A stretch of 42,945 nt of DNA from CG2-30-40-21 sp043806395 (GTDB lineage: Bacteria > UBA9089 > CG2-30-40-21), in the NCBI GenBank assembly GCA_043806395.1, contig JAZDHC010000039.1, positions 1 through 42,945 of the forward strand, in the 5' to 3' direction. The notes under the pieces are model-generated. The model worked only from the letters and a program-made list of their open reading frames with translations, ran no database searches and was not told the DNA's origin. This document shows positions 1 to 9,646 of the stretch, one piece after another (position 1 is the stretch's first letter; each line of letters begins with the position of its first letter). Both the position numbers and the translations under genes were made by a program.

Positions 1-400
1 GCAGAATTGGGATTTGAAATCAACAAGAAAGTTGAAGGGGGTTGAAATTTCTGGCTCACAAATATGGAGTCTGTCATAAATTCTTCGTTACCGCTTGGGG
101 CGAAAGAGGCCACAGTGGAGTGGGCTCTCTGTTCTTAAGTCTCTGCACCCCCCGCTATTGAGGGCAAGGGGGTGGAATTCTGTACCACAATCACTTACAA
201 TGAATGCGATGAATAGTTGCAATTACAATTCTACTGTCTCGTCAACTCTTAATTGTCGGTAGGCAGTAATTCTCATTATGAACCGCAGAGACGCAGAGTC
301 GCAGAGAATTTTATATGTTTCACTCAGCGTTTCTTCTCTGCGTCTCTGCGTCTCTGCGGTGAAAAAATATCAAAATGAGAATTACTACCATTGCGTCAGT
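1..400. other. Gene-free region downstream of rpoC
   Basis: No convincing gene is present. The stretch lies 3' of rpoC. Bases 145-182 hold a GC-rich segment with runs of C and G around a short loop, resembling the dispersed C-run/G-run repeats at 538-569, 29851-29886 and 42868-42901. Bases 266-385 hold a large inverted repeat, listed separately. I see no transfer RNA and no clear U-rich terminator. Confidence 0.6.
266..385. repeat. Solo 'CCGCAGAGAC' inverted-repeat element after rpoC
   Basis: There are two nested perfect inverted repeats. The outer arms are 266-277 and 374-385 (12 bp, GTAATTCTCATT). The inner arms are 282-298 and 344-360 (17 bp, beginning ACCGCAGAGACGC). The inner arms are built from an 8-bp unit like GCAGAGAC and match the ends of the GxxExxY cassette at 27594-28047. 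The transcript would fold into a long hairpin after the rpoC stop and could protect or terminate the mRNA, but no U-tract follows. It looks like a non-autonomous relative of that cassette. Confidence 0.75.
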
Positions 401-3400
401 TTAAGGTTGTTGAGACACTACACTCTCTTCTTCAACTTCAATTTCAACTTCAATTTCAGGTTCAGTTCCATCTTCTTCTTCATCTTCCACAAAAATCTCA
501 TCATCCTCTGGTTGAACACCTGCCACTGCCACATCAATTCCCCCTTTGAAGGGGGTCAGGGGGATGTCCTCTATTACTTTGTCTCGTTTACACTCAAATT
601 CTACAATTTGATGTGTTTTTAATCCTGTACCAGCAGGAACAAGTCGTCCAATAACCACATTTTCCTTTAATCCACTCAAGTCATCAGACATCCCACAAAT
701 AGCTGCCTCAGTCAGTACCCTTGTTGTTTCCTGGAATGATGCAGCTGAGATAAAGCTATCTGTACCCAAAGAGGCTTTAGTTATACCAAGGAGTATTGGT
801 CGGGATTTAGCTGGTTGACCACCCCTTGCGATTGTAGCAATATTTTTATCTGCGAAAACAAATTTGTCTACTTGTTCACCAAGAAGAAAATCTGTATCAC
901 CATAGTCAAGCACTTCTACCTTGCGAAGCATTTGTCTGATGATAACCTCAATATGTTTATCATTTATATCCACACCCTGAAGCCTGTATACCTCTTGAAC
1001 CTCATTAACCAAATACTCCTGAAGGGCTCTATCCCCTTTAATCCGCAAGATATCATGCGGCTCGATGACACCATCTGTTAATGAATCACCAGCCCGAACA
1101 ATGTCCCCATCATGTACCTTCAGATGCTTACCCAAAGAAATATCATAATCTTTCACATCCCCAGTGGCATCATTAACAATACTAATGGTTCTCTTTCCTT
1201 CGCCTATTTCCTTAAATTTAACCATACCAGCGATTTCTGCCACAATAGCCACATTTTTTGGCTTTCTTGCCTCAAAAAGTTCTGCTACCCTTGGTAGTCC
1301 TCCGGTAATATCCTTTGTTTTTATCAATTCTTGCGGGAACTTAGCCAGAATTTCACCTGCTGAGATTTTAGCCCCGTCATTTACTGCCAATCGTGCTCCA
1401 TTAGGAATAATATAATTGGCAACAGGTACTCCTTCTGCATTTATTACCATTAGTGTCGGTTGAAGTTGTGCTTCCCTGTCTTCCATGATTTCCTTTCGAT
1501 AAAGACCAGTATTAGCATCAAATACTTCACAAAGTGTCCTGTCCGGGACAATCTCCTTGTACCGTATTGTTCCTGAAGTCTCTGACAGAATCAACTCATT
1601 ATACGGATCAAACTCAGCAACCACTGTATTTTTTGGAATAATAGTCCCTATCTTTGGAAATATATGTGTTCCAGTTTTCACTGAAATAGATCTTTCACGG
1701 GCAACAATATAAATCTTTTCATCCCCAATTATCCTGACAATCCCTGATGTAGCTGCAAGCAATGGCTTTGTTTCTTCAGTTTTATCCAGCACGGCAGCAA
1801 TCTTATCTCCAATATTTACCCATACCCCATCAAACACAACCGGAACAAAACCCTCATCAAGATCATATTCCGCCATTATCTTCCTTACAGTCAACTCCCC
1901 CTGCCTATAAGCAACTGAGGAACCATCCTCCAATTGAATAAGCCGTTTTGGCAGATCAACCAACTCTACAGCATAAGAGAACCTGACCTCTCTTTCCTCA
2001 ACCAGACGATAAGCTGTACCACCAATATGGAATGTTCTCATAGTAAGCTGAGTACCTGGCTCTCCAATACTTTGAGCAGCAATAATCCCCACAGCCTCTC
2101 CCATATCAATCAATTTGCCTGTAGCAAGGTTTCGTCCATAACACTTGGCACATACACCCTTTCTTGCCTCACAGGTAAGAACCGTTCTTATCTGTATCCT
2201 TTCAATCTCTGCCTCTTCAATAGACGGAATTGCTGACTCATCAATTTCCTCATTTGCCCTAACAATAACTTCTCCGGTCATAGGATTAATTACATCCTCA
2301 AGCGTTACCCTTCCTAAGACTCTCTCGCCCAACGATTCAATGACCTCATCCCCTTCCATTAATGCCTCAATAGCCACCCCATTCATTGTGCCACAATCAT
2401 TCATGGTAATAATCACATCTTGCGACACATCAACCAACCGACGAGTCAGGTATCCAGCATCAGCTGTTTTTAAGGCAGTATCTGCTAATCCCTTTCTTGC
2501 CCCATGGGTTGAGATAAAATACTCTAATATGGTTAATCCTTCCCGGAAATTGGATGTGATAGGAAGCTCGATTATTTCTCCTGAAGGCTTGGCCATCAAT
2601 CCTCTCATGCCAGCCAGCTGCCTTACCTGTTGTTTACTTCCACGGGCACCGGAATCAATCATCATATAAACAGGATTAAACCCATCCTGATCCCGACGCA
2701 ATTTCTCAAACATGATATTAGAAATCTCTTCACCAGCAGTTGTCCAGAGATCAATTATTTTATTGTATCTCTCTTCATCTGTAATTACACCTAATTGATA
2801 TTGCTCGATTATTTCTTCAACTATCTTTTTGTTTTTTGAAACAATCATTTCCTTTTCATCAGGCACCAGAATATCCGTCATTCCAATAGATACCCCGTAT
2901 TTGGTTGCATACTCAAATCCAGCATCCTTGATTGCATCCAATGCCTTAACCGTCCGATGAATACCATATTTCCGATAGACCTCAGCTATTATATTACTCA
3001 AGAGCTTTTTATCTATCTTTTCATTAACAAAATCCATATCTTCTGGCAGAATTTTATTAAAGACGATCCTTCCAACCGTGGTTTTTATCTTTTGCCCCTT
3101 GATTCTAACCAGAACTATGGCATTTAACTTGATATATCCCTGGTCATAAGCCATAAAAGCCTCATCAGGACATGCAAAGAATTTACCCTCATCCTCTATT
3201 CCTTCCTTTGTCAGGCAATAAATACCAAGCACAATATCCTGAGTTGGGGTAACAATAGGTTTACCATTTGCTGGAGAAAGCAGATTATAGGCAGCCAACA
3301 TCAATACCCTGCATTCAATCTGTGACTCTATTGAAAGTGGTATATGGACAGCCATCTGATCACCATCAAAGTCAGCATTAAATGCTGAGCAGACCAATGG

Positions 3401-4798
3401 ATGTATCTTGAGGGCATCACCTTCAACTAAGACAGGCTCAAATGACTGAATACCTGCCCGATGAAGTGTTGGGGCACGATTTAACATGATGGGATGACCA
3501 GCAATAACCTTTTCTAAGATGTCCCATACCTCAACCCTTTCCTTTTCAACCATTCTTTTAGCATTTTTGATATTATGGGCAAAGCCATTTGCTACTAATT
3601 GCCTCATAATAAATGGCTTAAATAATTCTAACGCCATCTTTTTCGGCAATCCGCACTGATGAAGATTCAAGGTAGGATCAACCACAATCACAGACCGTCC
3701 AGAATAATCTACTCGTTTACCAAGAAGATTTTGTCTAAATCTTCCCTGTTTACCCTTAAGCATATCAGACAAAGACTTTAATGGCCTATTCCCTGATCCT
3801 CTTACCGGTCTGCCCCGTCGGCCATTATCAAAGAGGGCATCCACTGCCTCCTGAAGCATTCTTTTTTCGTTACGAATAATGATCTCTGGCGCCCTTAGCT
3901 CCATTAATCGCTCTAATCTATTATTTCTATTAATTACCCTGCGGTACAAATCATTTAAGTCTGATGTTGCAAACCGTCCACCATCTAATTGGACCATTGG
4001 CCTGAGTTCTGGTGGAATAATCGGGATAACATCTAAAACCATATACTCTGGCTTATTTTCTGAATGACAAAACGCCTCCATAATCTCCAGCCGCTTGACA
4101 ATTCGTTTGCGTTTCTGCATGGAGGTTTCATCTCTCATCCCCTTTCTCAACTCTTTGGCGGATGCGTCTACATCAATCCTCTTTAATAATTCCTTGATAG
4201 CCTCAGCACCCATACCTACCTTAAATTTATCTCCATACTTTTCACGGTAACCTCGATATTCATCCTCAGTAAGCACATCTCGTTCTGCCAGAGGGGTATT
4301 GCCTGGATCCATAACAATATAACCCTCAAAATAAAGAACTAATTCTAAGTTCTTTACAGTAACATCTAACAATAGTGCCATTTGAGATGGAACCCTCTTA
4401 AAATACCATATATGTGAAACAGGACAGACCAATTCAATATGTCCCATCCGATGTCTCCGCACCTCAGAGCGGGTAACCTCTACCCCACATCTATCACAAA
4501 TTACACCCTTATATCGAATACTCTTATACTTGCCGCAAAAACATTCCCAGTCCTTGGTCGGTCCAAATATCTTCTCACAAAAAAGCCCATCCCTTTCTGG
4601 TCTAAAGGTTCTATAATTGATTGTTTCCGGCTTCTTTACCTTGCCATGTGACCATGACTTGATATTGTCAGGGGATGCCAACCCAATGGCTATAGAAGAA
4701 AAATTCATCATTCCTTCGCTGCTTTTTTGTTCAAACAAAGAGTCAAAGGTAACCTTTTGTTTTTTTTCAGGTATATTAAATGATTCAACTGGTTCCAA
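401..4798 (-). CDS. rpoC: DNA-directed RNA polymerase subunit beta'
   Basis: This is the largest catalytic subunit of RNA polymerase, 1465 residues. The N-terminal zinc site is C86, C88, C101 and C104. The catalytic loop NADFDGDQM is at 474-482, with the three Mg-binding Asp at 476, 478 and 480. The second zinc site is C802, C876, C883 and C886. The start is TTG at 4798, chosen because a perfect AGGAGG lies 7 nt upstream and the residues before the first ATG look native. The family normally ends soon after the GRLVPAGTG motif. Here a tail of about 55 residues follows, containing IPLTPFKGGI, which is encoded by a dispersed C-run/G-run repeat at about 536-568. A strongly acidic stretch (about 30 residues rich in E and D) comes after it. 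The gene follows rpoB after 81 bp that contain an inverted repeat, as expected for an rpoBC operon. Confidence 0.99.
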   Translation of the reverse strand: MEPVESFNIPEKKQKVTFDSLFEQKSSEGMMNFSSIAIGLASPDNIKSWSHGKVKKPETINYRTFRPERDGLFCEKIFGPTKDWECFCGKYKSIRYKGVICDRCGVEVTRSEVRRHRMGHIELVCPVSHIWYFKRVPSQMALLLDVTVKNLELVLYFEGYIVMDPGNTPLAERDVLTEDEYRGYREKYGDKFKVGMGAEAIKELLKRIDVDASAKELRKGMRDETSMQKRKRIVKRLEIMEAFCHSENKPEYMVLDVIPIIPPELRPMVQLDGGRFATSDLNDLYRRVINRNNRLERLMELRAPEIIIRNEKRMLQEAVDALFDNGRRGRPVRGSGNRPLKSLSDMLKGKQGRFRQNLLGKRVDYSGRSVIVVDPTLNLHQCGLPKKMALELFKPFIMRQLVANGFAHNIKNAKRMVEKERVEVWDILEKVIAGHPIMLNRAPTLHRAGIQSFEPVLVEGDALKIHPLVCSAFNADFDGDQMAVHIPLSIESQIECRVLMLAAYNLLSPANGKPIVTPTQDIVLGIYCLTKEGIEDEGKFFACPDEAFMAYDQGYIKLNAIVLVRIKGQKIKTTVGRIVFNKILPEDMDFVNEKIDKKLLSNIIAEVYRKYGIHRTVKALDAIKDAGFEYATKYGVSIGMTDILVPDEKEMIVSKNKKIVEEIIEQYQLGVITDEERYNKIIDLWTTAGEEISNIMFEKLRRDQDGFNPVYMMIDSGARGSKQQVRQLAGMRGLMAKPSGEIIELPITSNFREGLTILEYFISTHGARKGLADTALKTADAGYLTRRLVDVSQDVIITMNDCGTMNGVAIEALMEGDEVIESLGERVLGRVTLEDVINPMTGEVIVRANEEIDESAIPSIEEAEIERIQIRTVLTCEARKGVCAKCYGRNLATGKLIDMGEAVGIIAAQSIGEPGTQLTMRTFHIGGTAYRLVEEREVRFSYAVELVDLPKRLIQLEDGSSVAYRQGELTVRKIMAEYDLDEGFVPVVFDGVWVNIGDKIAAVLDKTEETKPLLAATSGIVRIIGDEKIYIVARERSISVKTGTHIFPKIGTIIPKNTVVAEFDPYNELILSETSGTIRYKEIVPDRTLCEVFDANTGLYRKEIMEDREAQLQPTLMVINAEGVPVANYIIPNGARLAVNDGAKISAGEILAKFPQELIKTKDITGGLPRVAELFEARKPKNVAIVAEIAGMVKFKEIGEGKRTISIVNDATGDVKDYDISLGKHLKVHDGDIVRAGDSLTDGVIEPHDILRIKGDRALQEYLVNEVQEVYRLQGVDINDKHIEVIIRQMLRKVEVLDYGDTDFLLGEQVDKFVFADKNIATIARGGQPAKSRPILLGITKASLGTDSFISAASFQETTRVLTEAAICGMSDDLSGLKENVVIGRLVPAGTGLKTHQIVEFECKRDKVIEDIPLTPFKGGIDVAVAGVQPEDDEIFVEDEEEDGTEPEIEVEIEVEEESVVSQQP
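536..569. repeat. C-run/G-run dispersed repeat inside rpoC
   Basis: The block CCCCCTTTGAAGGGGG followed by TCAGGGGG lies in frame in the 3' end of rpoC and encodes IPLTPFKGGI. Related copies are at 29851-29886 and 42868-42901, both intergenic. It is a palindromic element captured as coding sequence. Confidence 0.75.
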
Positions 4799-4817
4799 TC
4801 TCGTGCCTCCTAATAAT

Positions 4818-4878
4818 TGTAAGCATTCAGCTATCAGTTTTCAGCTGACAGTTTCCTGACTGACTGCTGATTGCTTCC
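4818..4878. repeat. Imperfect inverted repeat between rpoB and rpoC
   Basis: The left arm begins GTAAGCATTCAGC (4818 onwards) and the right arm ends CTGCTGATTGCTT. About 13 of 17 positions pair. The same GTAAGCATTCA start recurs just upstream of rpoB near 8422, so this is a dispersed family found at both rpoB junctions. It would form a hairpin in the rpoBC mRNA. Confidence 0.55.
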
Positions 4879-4879
4879 C

Positions 4880-7800
4880 TTATATCATATCTGCCAAATC
4901 ATGCATCTCTCTATCTCGCAATATTTTATCTGTTTCCTGTGAGCGTCTTGTTTCTATCATGTTACTTATTTCTAACACCCTATTCTTCTCATCCAATATC
5001 TTCACATCCAGACACAACCCTTGAAGCTCATGAACAAGTACATTGAATGATTCGGGAACACCAGGATTAGATGCATTTTCACCCTTAACAATTGACTCAT
5101 ATATCTTTGCCCGACCCATAATATCGTCTGATTTAACTGTCAGAAACTCCTGCAGGACATGGGAAGCACCATAAGCCTCAAGTGCCCATACCTCCATTTC
5201 ACCAAGCCGTTGTCCACCAAATTGAGCCTTTCCTCCAAGCGGCTGTTGGGTAACCAATGAATATGGACCGATAGAACGGGCATGAATCTTATCTTCTACC
5301 AAATGAGCTAATTTAAGGATATAAATATATCCAACCGTCACCTTTTGCTCAAATCTTTCCCCTGTTTTTCCATCATAAAGTGGCATCTTCCCATCTGCAG
5401 GAAGTCCAGCCCTGACCAATTCTTGTGCAATCTCAGCCTCAGTAGCCCCATCAAACACAGGACATGCATATTTTACCCCCAACTTATTAGCTGCCCAACC
5501 AAGGTGTGTTTCTAATACCTGTCCAATATTCATTCGTGACGGCACAGAAAGGGAGTTTAATATCATATCAACCGGTGTACCATCCTCCATGTACGGCATC
5601 TCTGCCTCTGGAACAATCCTGGCTATAACACCCTTGTTTCCATGTCTTCCTGCCATTTTATCCCCAACAGTAATCTTCCGTTTATTTGCCACATAAACCT
5701 TTACCAATTCATCCACGCCAGCCGGCAAATCATCGCCACTTTTTGCTGAAAAATACTTAACATCAATAACAATCCCTTCATTTCCATAAGGCATCCGTAG
5801 TGATGAATCCCTAACCTCTCGAATCTTTTCGCCAAAGATAGAATGAAGCAATTTATACTCAGGGGTAAGCTCTGTTTCTCCCTTTGGTGTAATCTTTCCT
5901 ACTAAGATATCACCGGACTTAACAAAAGCACCAATCCTGATAATACCATCCTTATCAAGGTCTTTCATCGCCTCATCCCCAAGGTTAGGAATGTCACGGG
6001 TAATTGTCTCAGGTCCAAGCTGGGTATCCCTTGCCTCAACCTCAAACCTTTCAATGTGAATAGAGGTGAAAACATCATCCCTGATAAGTCTTTCAGAGAG
6101 AATGATAGCATCCTCAAAGTTATAACCATTCCATGGCATAAACGCCACCAGAACATCCTTACCCAAGGCAAGTTCTCCACCCTGCGTACCGGTTCCCTCA
6201 CTGAGCGGCTGCCCTTTTGTAACCCTATCCCCTTTCTTGACAATGGATCTTTGATGAAGGCATGTAGCTTGATTAGATCGCTTAAACTTTGTCAGATTAT
6301 AATGATACTCCTTGCCATCATCACCTGACAGGATAATCTTTGTAGCTACAGCACGGCTGATTACCCCATCAACATCAGCAAAGGCAACTATTCCTGAATC
6401 TCGAGCTACATAATACTCCATCCCGGTACCTACCAATGGTGATTGGGTATAAAGAAGTGGAACCGCCTGTCGTTGCATATTTGAACCCATCAGTGCCCGA
6501 TTAGCATCATCATGCTCTAAGAATGGAATCATTGCCGTTGAAACACTGATTATCTGCTTTAGTGCTGCCCCGGCATAATTAACCTGAGCAGGTGGAACAA
6601 GGGGAAAATCATCCTTGAATCGAGATGGGACTACCTCACCCAGCAGTTTTCCATTTTCATCTGTAGGAAGACCTGCCTGAGCAATAATACATTTTGTTTC
6701 TTTATCTGCTGAAAGATATTCTAATTCATTGGTTATCACACCATCAACCACCTTGCGGTAAGGGGTTTCAATAAATCCATACTTATTTATTTTACCATAA
6801 ATAGCCATAGATACAATCAATCCAATGTTTGGACCTTCTGGTGTTTCAATTGGACATATTCTTCCAAAATGGGAATAATGCACATCACGAACCTCAAACC
6901 CAGCCCGTTCCTTAGATAACCCACCCTGTCCAAGGGCAGAAAGCCTGCGTTTATGGGTTAATTCAGCTAGTGGATTGGTTTGATCCATGAATTGTGAAAG
7001 TTGGTTTGAGCCAAAGAACTCATTTATAGATGCAGTAACAGGCTTTATATTCATAACCGACTGAGGGGTCATGGTCTCAATATCCTGTATGGTCATTCTT
7101 TCCTTAATGCTTTTCTCTAATCTGGAAAACCCAATGCGAAGCTGATCCTGCAATAATTCACCTACAGGTCGAACGCGTCTATTCCCAAGATGATCAATAT
7201 CATCAATCTCTCCCTCTTTTAACACAATCTTTATGAGGTATTTAAGGGCTTCAATAATATCCTCATGGGTCAATATCCATTGATCTAAAGGAATATTCAG
7301 GTTTAACTTTTGATTTATCTTGTATCTTCCTATTTCAGACAAGTCATATCTTTCCGGGTCAAACAGCAACTTTTCAAAAGCCTGCTTGGCATTATCCTGG
7401 GTTGGCGGCTCACCTGGCCGAAGCACTGCATACAACCTGAGTAAGGCATCATCTGTTGACACACTGTTATCTTTTTCCATGGTATTTAAGAGGATTGTTG
7501 CCTCTATAGACAGAGCCTTAACCTCAACTACCCCTGCCTCCTGTAATTGCTCAATAACAGCCCTGGTTATCCTTGTCCCAATGGGAAAAACAGTGGATCC
7601 AAATTTTAGCTGCTCTACTAATCTCATTTCAAGTAATTTTTCATCTACAGGCAAGGCTTTTATATCAGGATAGAATAATTTGATGATCTCATCTGTTGTT
7701 GAGTATCCCATAGCTTTAAGTAAAATTGTAGCAGGTAATTTTCTCTTCCGTCCCAATCGGACATTAATAACATTATTAGAATCAATTTCAAACTCTACCC

Positions 7801-8311
7801 ATGCCCCACGATAGGGAATAAGTCGGCATGAATATAACTTTTCTTGAGAATCATAGGAAAATAGTATACCAGGGGATCTATGCAACTGGCTGACAATAAC
7901 CCTTTCTGCCCCATTGATGATAAAGGTACCCCTTTTTGTCATCAATGGCATATCCCGCATAAAAACCTCTTGCTCCCGTATCTCACCAGACTGACGATTT
8001 ACCAGACGCAATTTTACCCTTAACGGCACACCATAGGTTACATCCCTATCCCGGCATTCTTCTTCTGTATATTTTGCTTCTCCAAGTGTATAGCTGATAA
8101 ACTCTAAAACTACACGATTATTAAAATCAGCAATAGGAAATGTTTCTGAAAACACCTGCTGTAGTCCTTGCGACTTGCGTTTATTTGAATCAACATGTTG
8201 CTGCAAAAACCATTCATAAGAATCTTCCTGAATGGCAATAAGTGGGGGGATATCAACCACCTCTTTATACTTAGCAAAAGATAAACGAGGGGTTTTCAAC
8301 ATTTCCTCCAT
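4880..8311 (-). CDS. rpoB: DNA-directed RNA polymerase subunit beta
   Basis: Second catalytic subunit of RNA polymerase, 1143 residues from the chosen ATG. Family landmarks are present: the rifampicin pocket (SQFMDQTNPLAELTHKRR, coded near 6940-7020), PIETPEGPNIGLI just after it, NRALMGSNMQRQ and GDKMAGRHGNKG (near 5630-5665). The positions equivalent to E. coli Q513, D516, H526 and S531 are wild type, so the pocket looks drug-sensitive. The open frame extends 40 codons further up to 8431. I chose 8311 because GGAGG lies 7 nt upstream and the family normally begins near LSFAKYKEV; the upstream 120 bp are dispersed repeat sequence. It lies upstream of rpoC and downstream of rplL, the usual order. 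Confidence 0.98.
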   Translation of the reverse strand: MEEMLKTPRLSFAKYKEVVDIPPLIAIQEDSYEWFLQQHVDSNKRKSQGLQQVFSETFPIADFNNRVVLEFISYTLGEAKYTEEECRDRDVTYGVPLRVKLRLVNRQSGEIREQEVFMRDMPLMTKRGTFIINGAERVIVSQLHRSPGILFSYDSQEKLYSCRLIPYRGAWVEFEIDSNNVINVRLGRKRKLPATILLKAMGYSTTDEIIKLFYPDIKALPVDEKLLEMRLVEQLKFGSTVFPIGTRITRAVIEQLQEAGVVEVKALSIEATILLNTMEKDNSVSTDDALLRLYAVLRPGEPPTQDNAKQAFEKLLFDPERYDLSEIGRYKINQKLNLNIPLDQWILTHEDIIEALKYLIKIVLKEGEIDDIDHLGNRRVRPVGELLQDQLRIGFSRLEKSIKERMTIQDIETMTPQSVMNIKPVTASINEFFGSNQLSQFMDQTNPLAELTHKRRLSALGQGGLSKERAGFEVRDVHYSHFGRICPIETPEGPNIGLIVSMAIYGKINKYGFIETPYRKVVDGVITNELEYLSADKETKCIIAQAGLPTDENGKLLGEVVPSRFKDDFPLVPPAQVNYAGAALKQIISVSTAMIPFLEHDDANRALMGSNMQRQAVPLLYTQSPLVGTGMEYYVARDSGIVAFADVDGVISRAVATKIILSGDDGKEYHYNLTKFKRSNQATCLHQRSIVKKGDRVTKGQPLSEGTGTQGGELALGKDVLVAFMPWNGYNFEDAIILSERLIRDDVFTSIHIERFEVEARDTQLGPETITRDIPNLGDEAMKDLDKDGIIRIGAFVKSGDILVGKITPKGETELTPEYKLLHSIFGEKIREVRDSSLRMPYGNEGIVIDVKYFSAKSGDDLPAGVDELVKVYVANKRKITVGDKMAGRHGNKGVIARIVPEAEMPYMEDGTPVDMILNSLSVPSRMNIGQVLETHLGWAANKLGVKYACPVFDGATEAEIAQELVRAGLPADGKMPLYDGKTGERFEQKVTVGYIYILKLAHLVEDKIHARSIGPYSLVTQQPLGGKAQFGGQRLGEMEVWALEAYGASHVLQEFLTVKSDDIMGRAKIYESIVKGENASNPGVPESFNVLVHELQGLCLDVKILDEKNRVLEISNMIETRRSQETDKILRDREMHDLADMI

Positions 8312-8329
8312 ATAATTCTGCCTCCATTT

Positions 8330-8420
8330 GTCTGTAGGAGCAATCCTGCCAGAGGTGCTACCTCCTTGCGATTGCCCTTCTGTTTCTGTAGGGGCAATCC
8401 CTTGCGGTTGCCCTTCTGTA
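8330..8420. repeat. Two copies of a GGGGCAATCCC-type repeat upstream of rpoB
   Basis: Copies begin at about 8332 (TGTAGGAGCAATCC) and 8388 (TGTAGGGGCAATCCC), and each ends in TTGCCCTTCTG. Each can form a small hairpin pairing GGGCAA with TTGCCC. They keep the rpoB frame open upstream of the likely start, which creates a false N-terminal extension. Confidence 0.65.
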
Positions 8421-8593
8421 TTTGTAAGCATTCAATTAACAGCATTCAGCCAAAACCAGAAAACGAGCCTGCCTGTCCCGTCTTGGACAGTAGAGTAGGA
8501 TAGATACGCACAGACAGTCGTTTATAACAAAACTTGCGTCTTACTTTTCCTTGCCTTAGCTGACAACTGTCAACTGAATGTTTTCGCTGACAA

Positions 8594-8626
8594 TTTCAGG
8601 GCATAAGAATACCTCATGCCCTGAAA
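8594..8626 (-). promoter_or_regulatory. Hairpin in the rplL-rpoB spacer
   Basis: An 11-bp perfect stem (TTTCAGGGCAT pairing with ATGCCCTGAAA) encloses an 11-nt loop, 42 bases after the rplL stop in the minus-strand transcript. It is not followed by a U-run. In E. coli the rplL-rpoB spacer carries an attenuator and an RNase III site that set the ratio of ribosomal protein to polymerase. The position suggests a similar role here, which is inference. Confidence 0.5.
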
Positions 8627-8668
8627 ATTTTCCAAATTTTGTATGATTTAATTGGTGATTAAGTACAA

Positions 8669-9061
8669 TTACTTAATCTCTACAGTAGCCCCAACCTCTT
8701 CCAACTTTTTCTTTATCTCGGCAGCCTCTTCCTTTGTTATCCCCTTCTTAATCTCTGAGGGAGCACCATCTACCAGATCCTTAGCCTCTTTTAAGCCAAG
8801 GCTGGTAATAGTACGGATTTCTTTAATCACCTGTATCTTGTTTGAACCAAATGAAACAAGAATAACATCAAACTCTGTCTTCTCTTCTTCTTCCTGAGCC
8901 GGAGCAGCTGCACCAGCAGCCATTGGCATCATCCCCATACCCATAGGCATAGCAGCTGAAACACCAAACTTTTCTTCCAATGATTTTACCAATTCAGACA
9001 ATTCCAGAACATTCAAACCAGAGATAGCCTCTATTATCTCTTCTTTTGTTGCAATAGCCAT
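8669..9061 (-). CDS. rplL: 50S ribosomal protein L7/L12
   Basis: Acidic stalk protein of the large ribosomal subunit that recruits translation GTPases; 130 residues, usual length. It has the N-terminal dimerisation helices (residues 1-35), a flexible hinge rich in Ala, Met, Gly and Pro (about 36-57), and the conserved C-terminal domain with KIQVIKEIR and LGLKEAKDLVDGAP. A GGAGG motif and GGAAG lie just upstream of the ATG. It follows rplJ after 45 bp. A spacer of about 357 bp filled with repeats and a hairpin separates it from rpoB. Confidence 0.99.
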   Translation of the reverse strand: MAIATKEEIIEAISGLNVLELSELVKSLEEKFGVSAAMPMGMGMMPMAAGAAAPAQEEEEKTEFDVILVSFGSNKIQVIKEIRTITSLGLKEAKDLVDGAPSEIKKGITKEEAAEIKKKLEEVGATVEIK

Positions 9062-9106
9062 CTTCCAAACACCTCCATTTACTACAATTCTATATCAGGA
9101 CATATA

Positions 9107-9631
9107 TTATCCTTTTTTTTCTTCAATAGCCTTTAACACACAAACCAAATCTCTCATAGGTGCAGCCAGTACCCTTACCAATCCAGAAAGAGGAGACTGG
9201 ATAACGCCAACCACCTGAGCAAGAAGAACATCTTTGGAAGGCAGTTTAATAATTTCTTTCACATCACTGCTTGTCAATACCGTACCATCTTCAAGCATTC
9301 CTGCCTTGATCTCAAGCTTTTTTGCCTCTTTCATAAAGGCTAATAAGATATTAATAGGGGCTACCAAATCCTTATAACCAATAACCATGGCTGTTGGACC
9401 TGTTAGAAAATCCTTAATAGGAGAGGAATCATTCTCTGTTGTGGCTCTTAATATTTGATTATTCTTGTAAATTAGATACTCTGCCCCGCATTCTCTTAAT
9501 TTTTTTCGCAAGGCAGTGATTTCAAAAACTGTTATTCCTCGATAATCAGTAAGGATAATCACTTTACTATCTTGTATCTTCTTTCGTAATAATTCAACTT
9601 TTTCTGCTTTTTGTTGTTGTGCTATTCGCAT
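9107..9631 (-). CDS. rplJ: 50S ribosomal protein L10
   Basis: Stalk base protein that anchors L7/L12 dimers to the ribosome; about 174 residues. It shows the typical N-terminal half (KVELLRKKIQDSKVIILTDY, then a Lys-rich helix) and the FLTGPTAMVIGYKD segment. The frame also offers an ATG at 9637. I prefer 9631 because AGGAG is 9 nt from it but only 3 nt from the first. It sits 15 bp after rplA, so there is no room for the classical L10 leader between L1 and L10; autoregulation by L10 would have to use another site. Confidence 0.97.
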   Translation of the reverse strand: MRIAQQQKAEKVELLRKKIQDSKVIILTDYRGITVFEITALRKKLRECGAEYLIYKNNQILRATTENDSSPIKDFLTGPTAMVIGYKDLVAPINILLAFMKEAKKLEIKAGMLEDGTVLTSSDVKEIIKLPSKDVLLAQVVGVIQSPLSGLVRVLAAPMRDLVCVLKAIEEKKG

Positions 9632-9646
9632 TCTCATTTACTCCTA

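Noticed and set aside
278..622. Plus-strand open frame overlapping the end of rpoC
   Set aside because: It reads repeat sequence and the complement of rpoC; no family resemblance.
9632..9646. L10 leader between rplA and rplJ
   Set aside because: The spacer is too short to hold the known leader structure.
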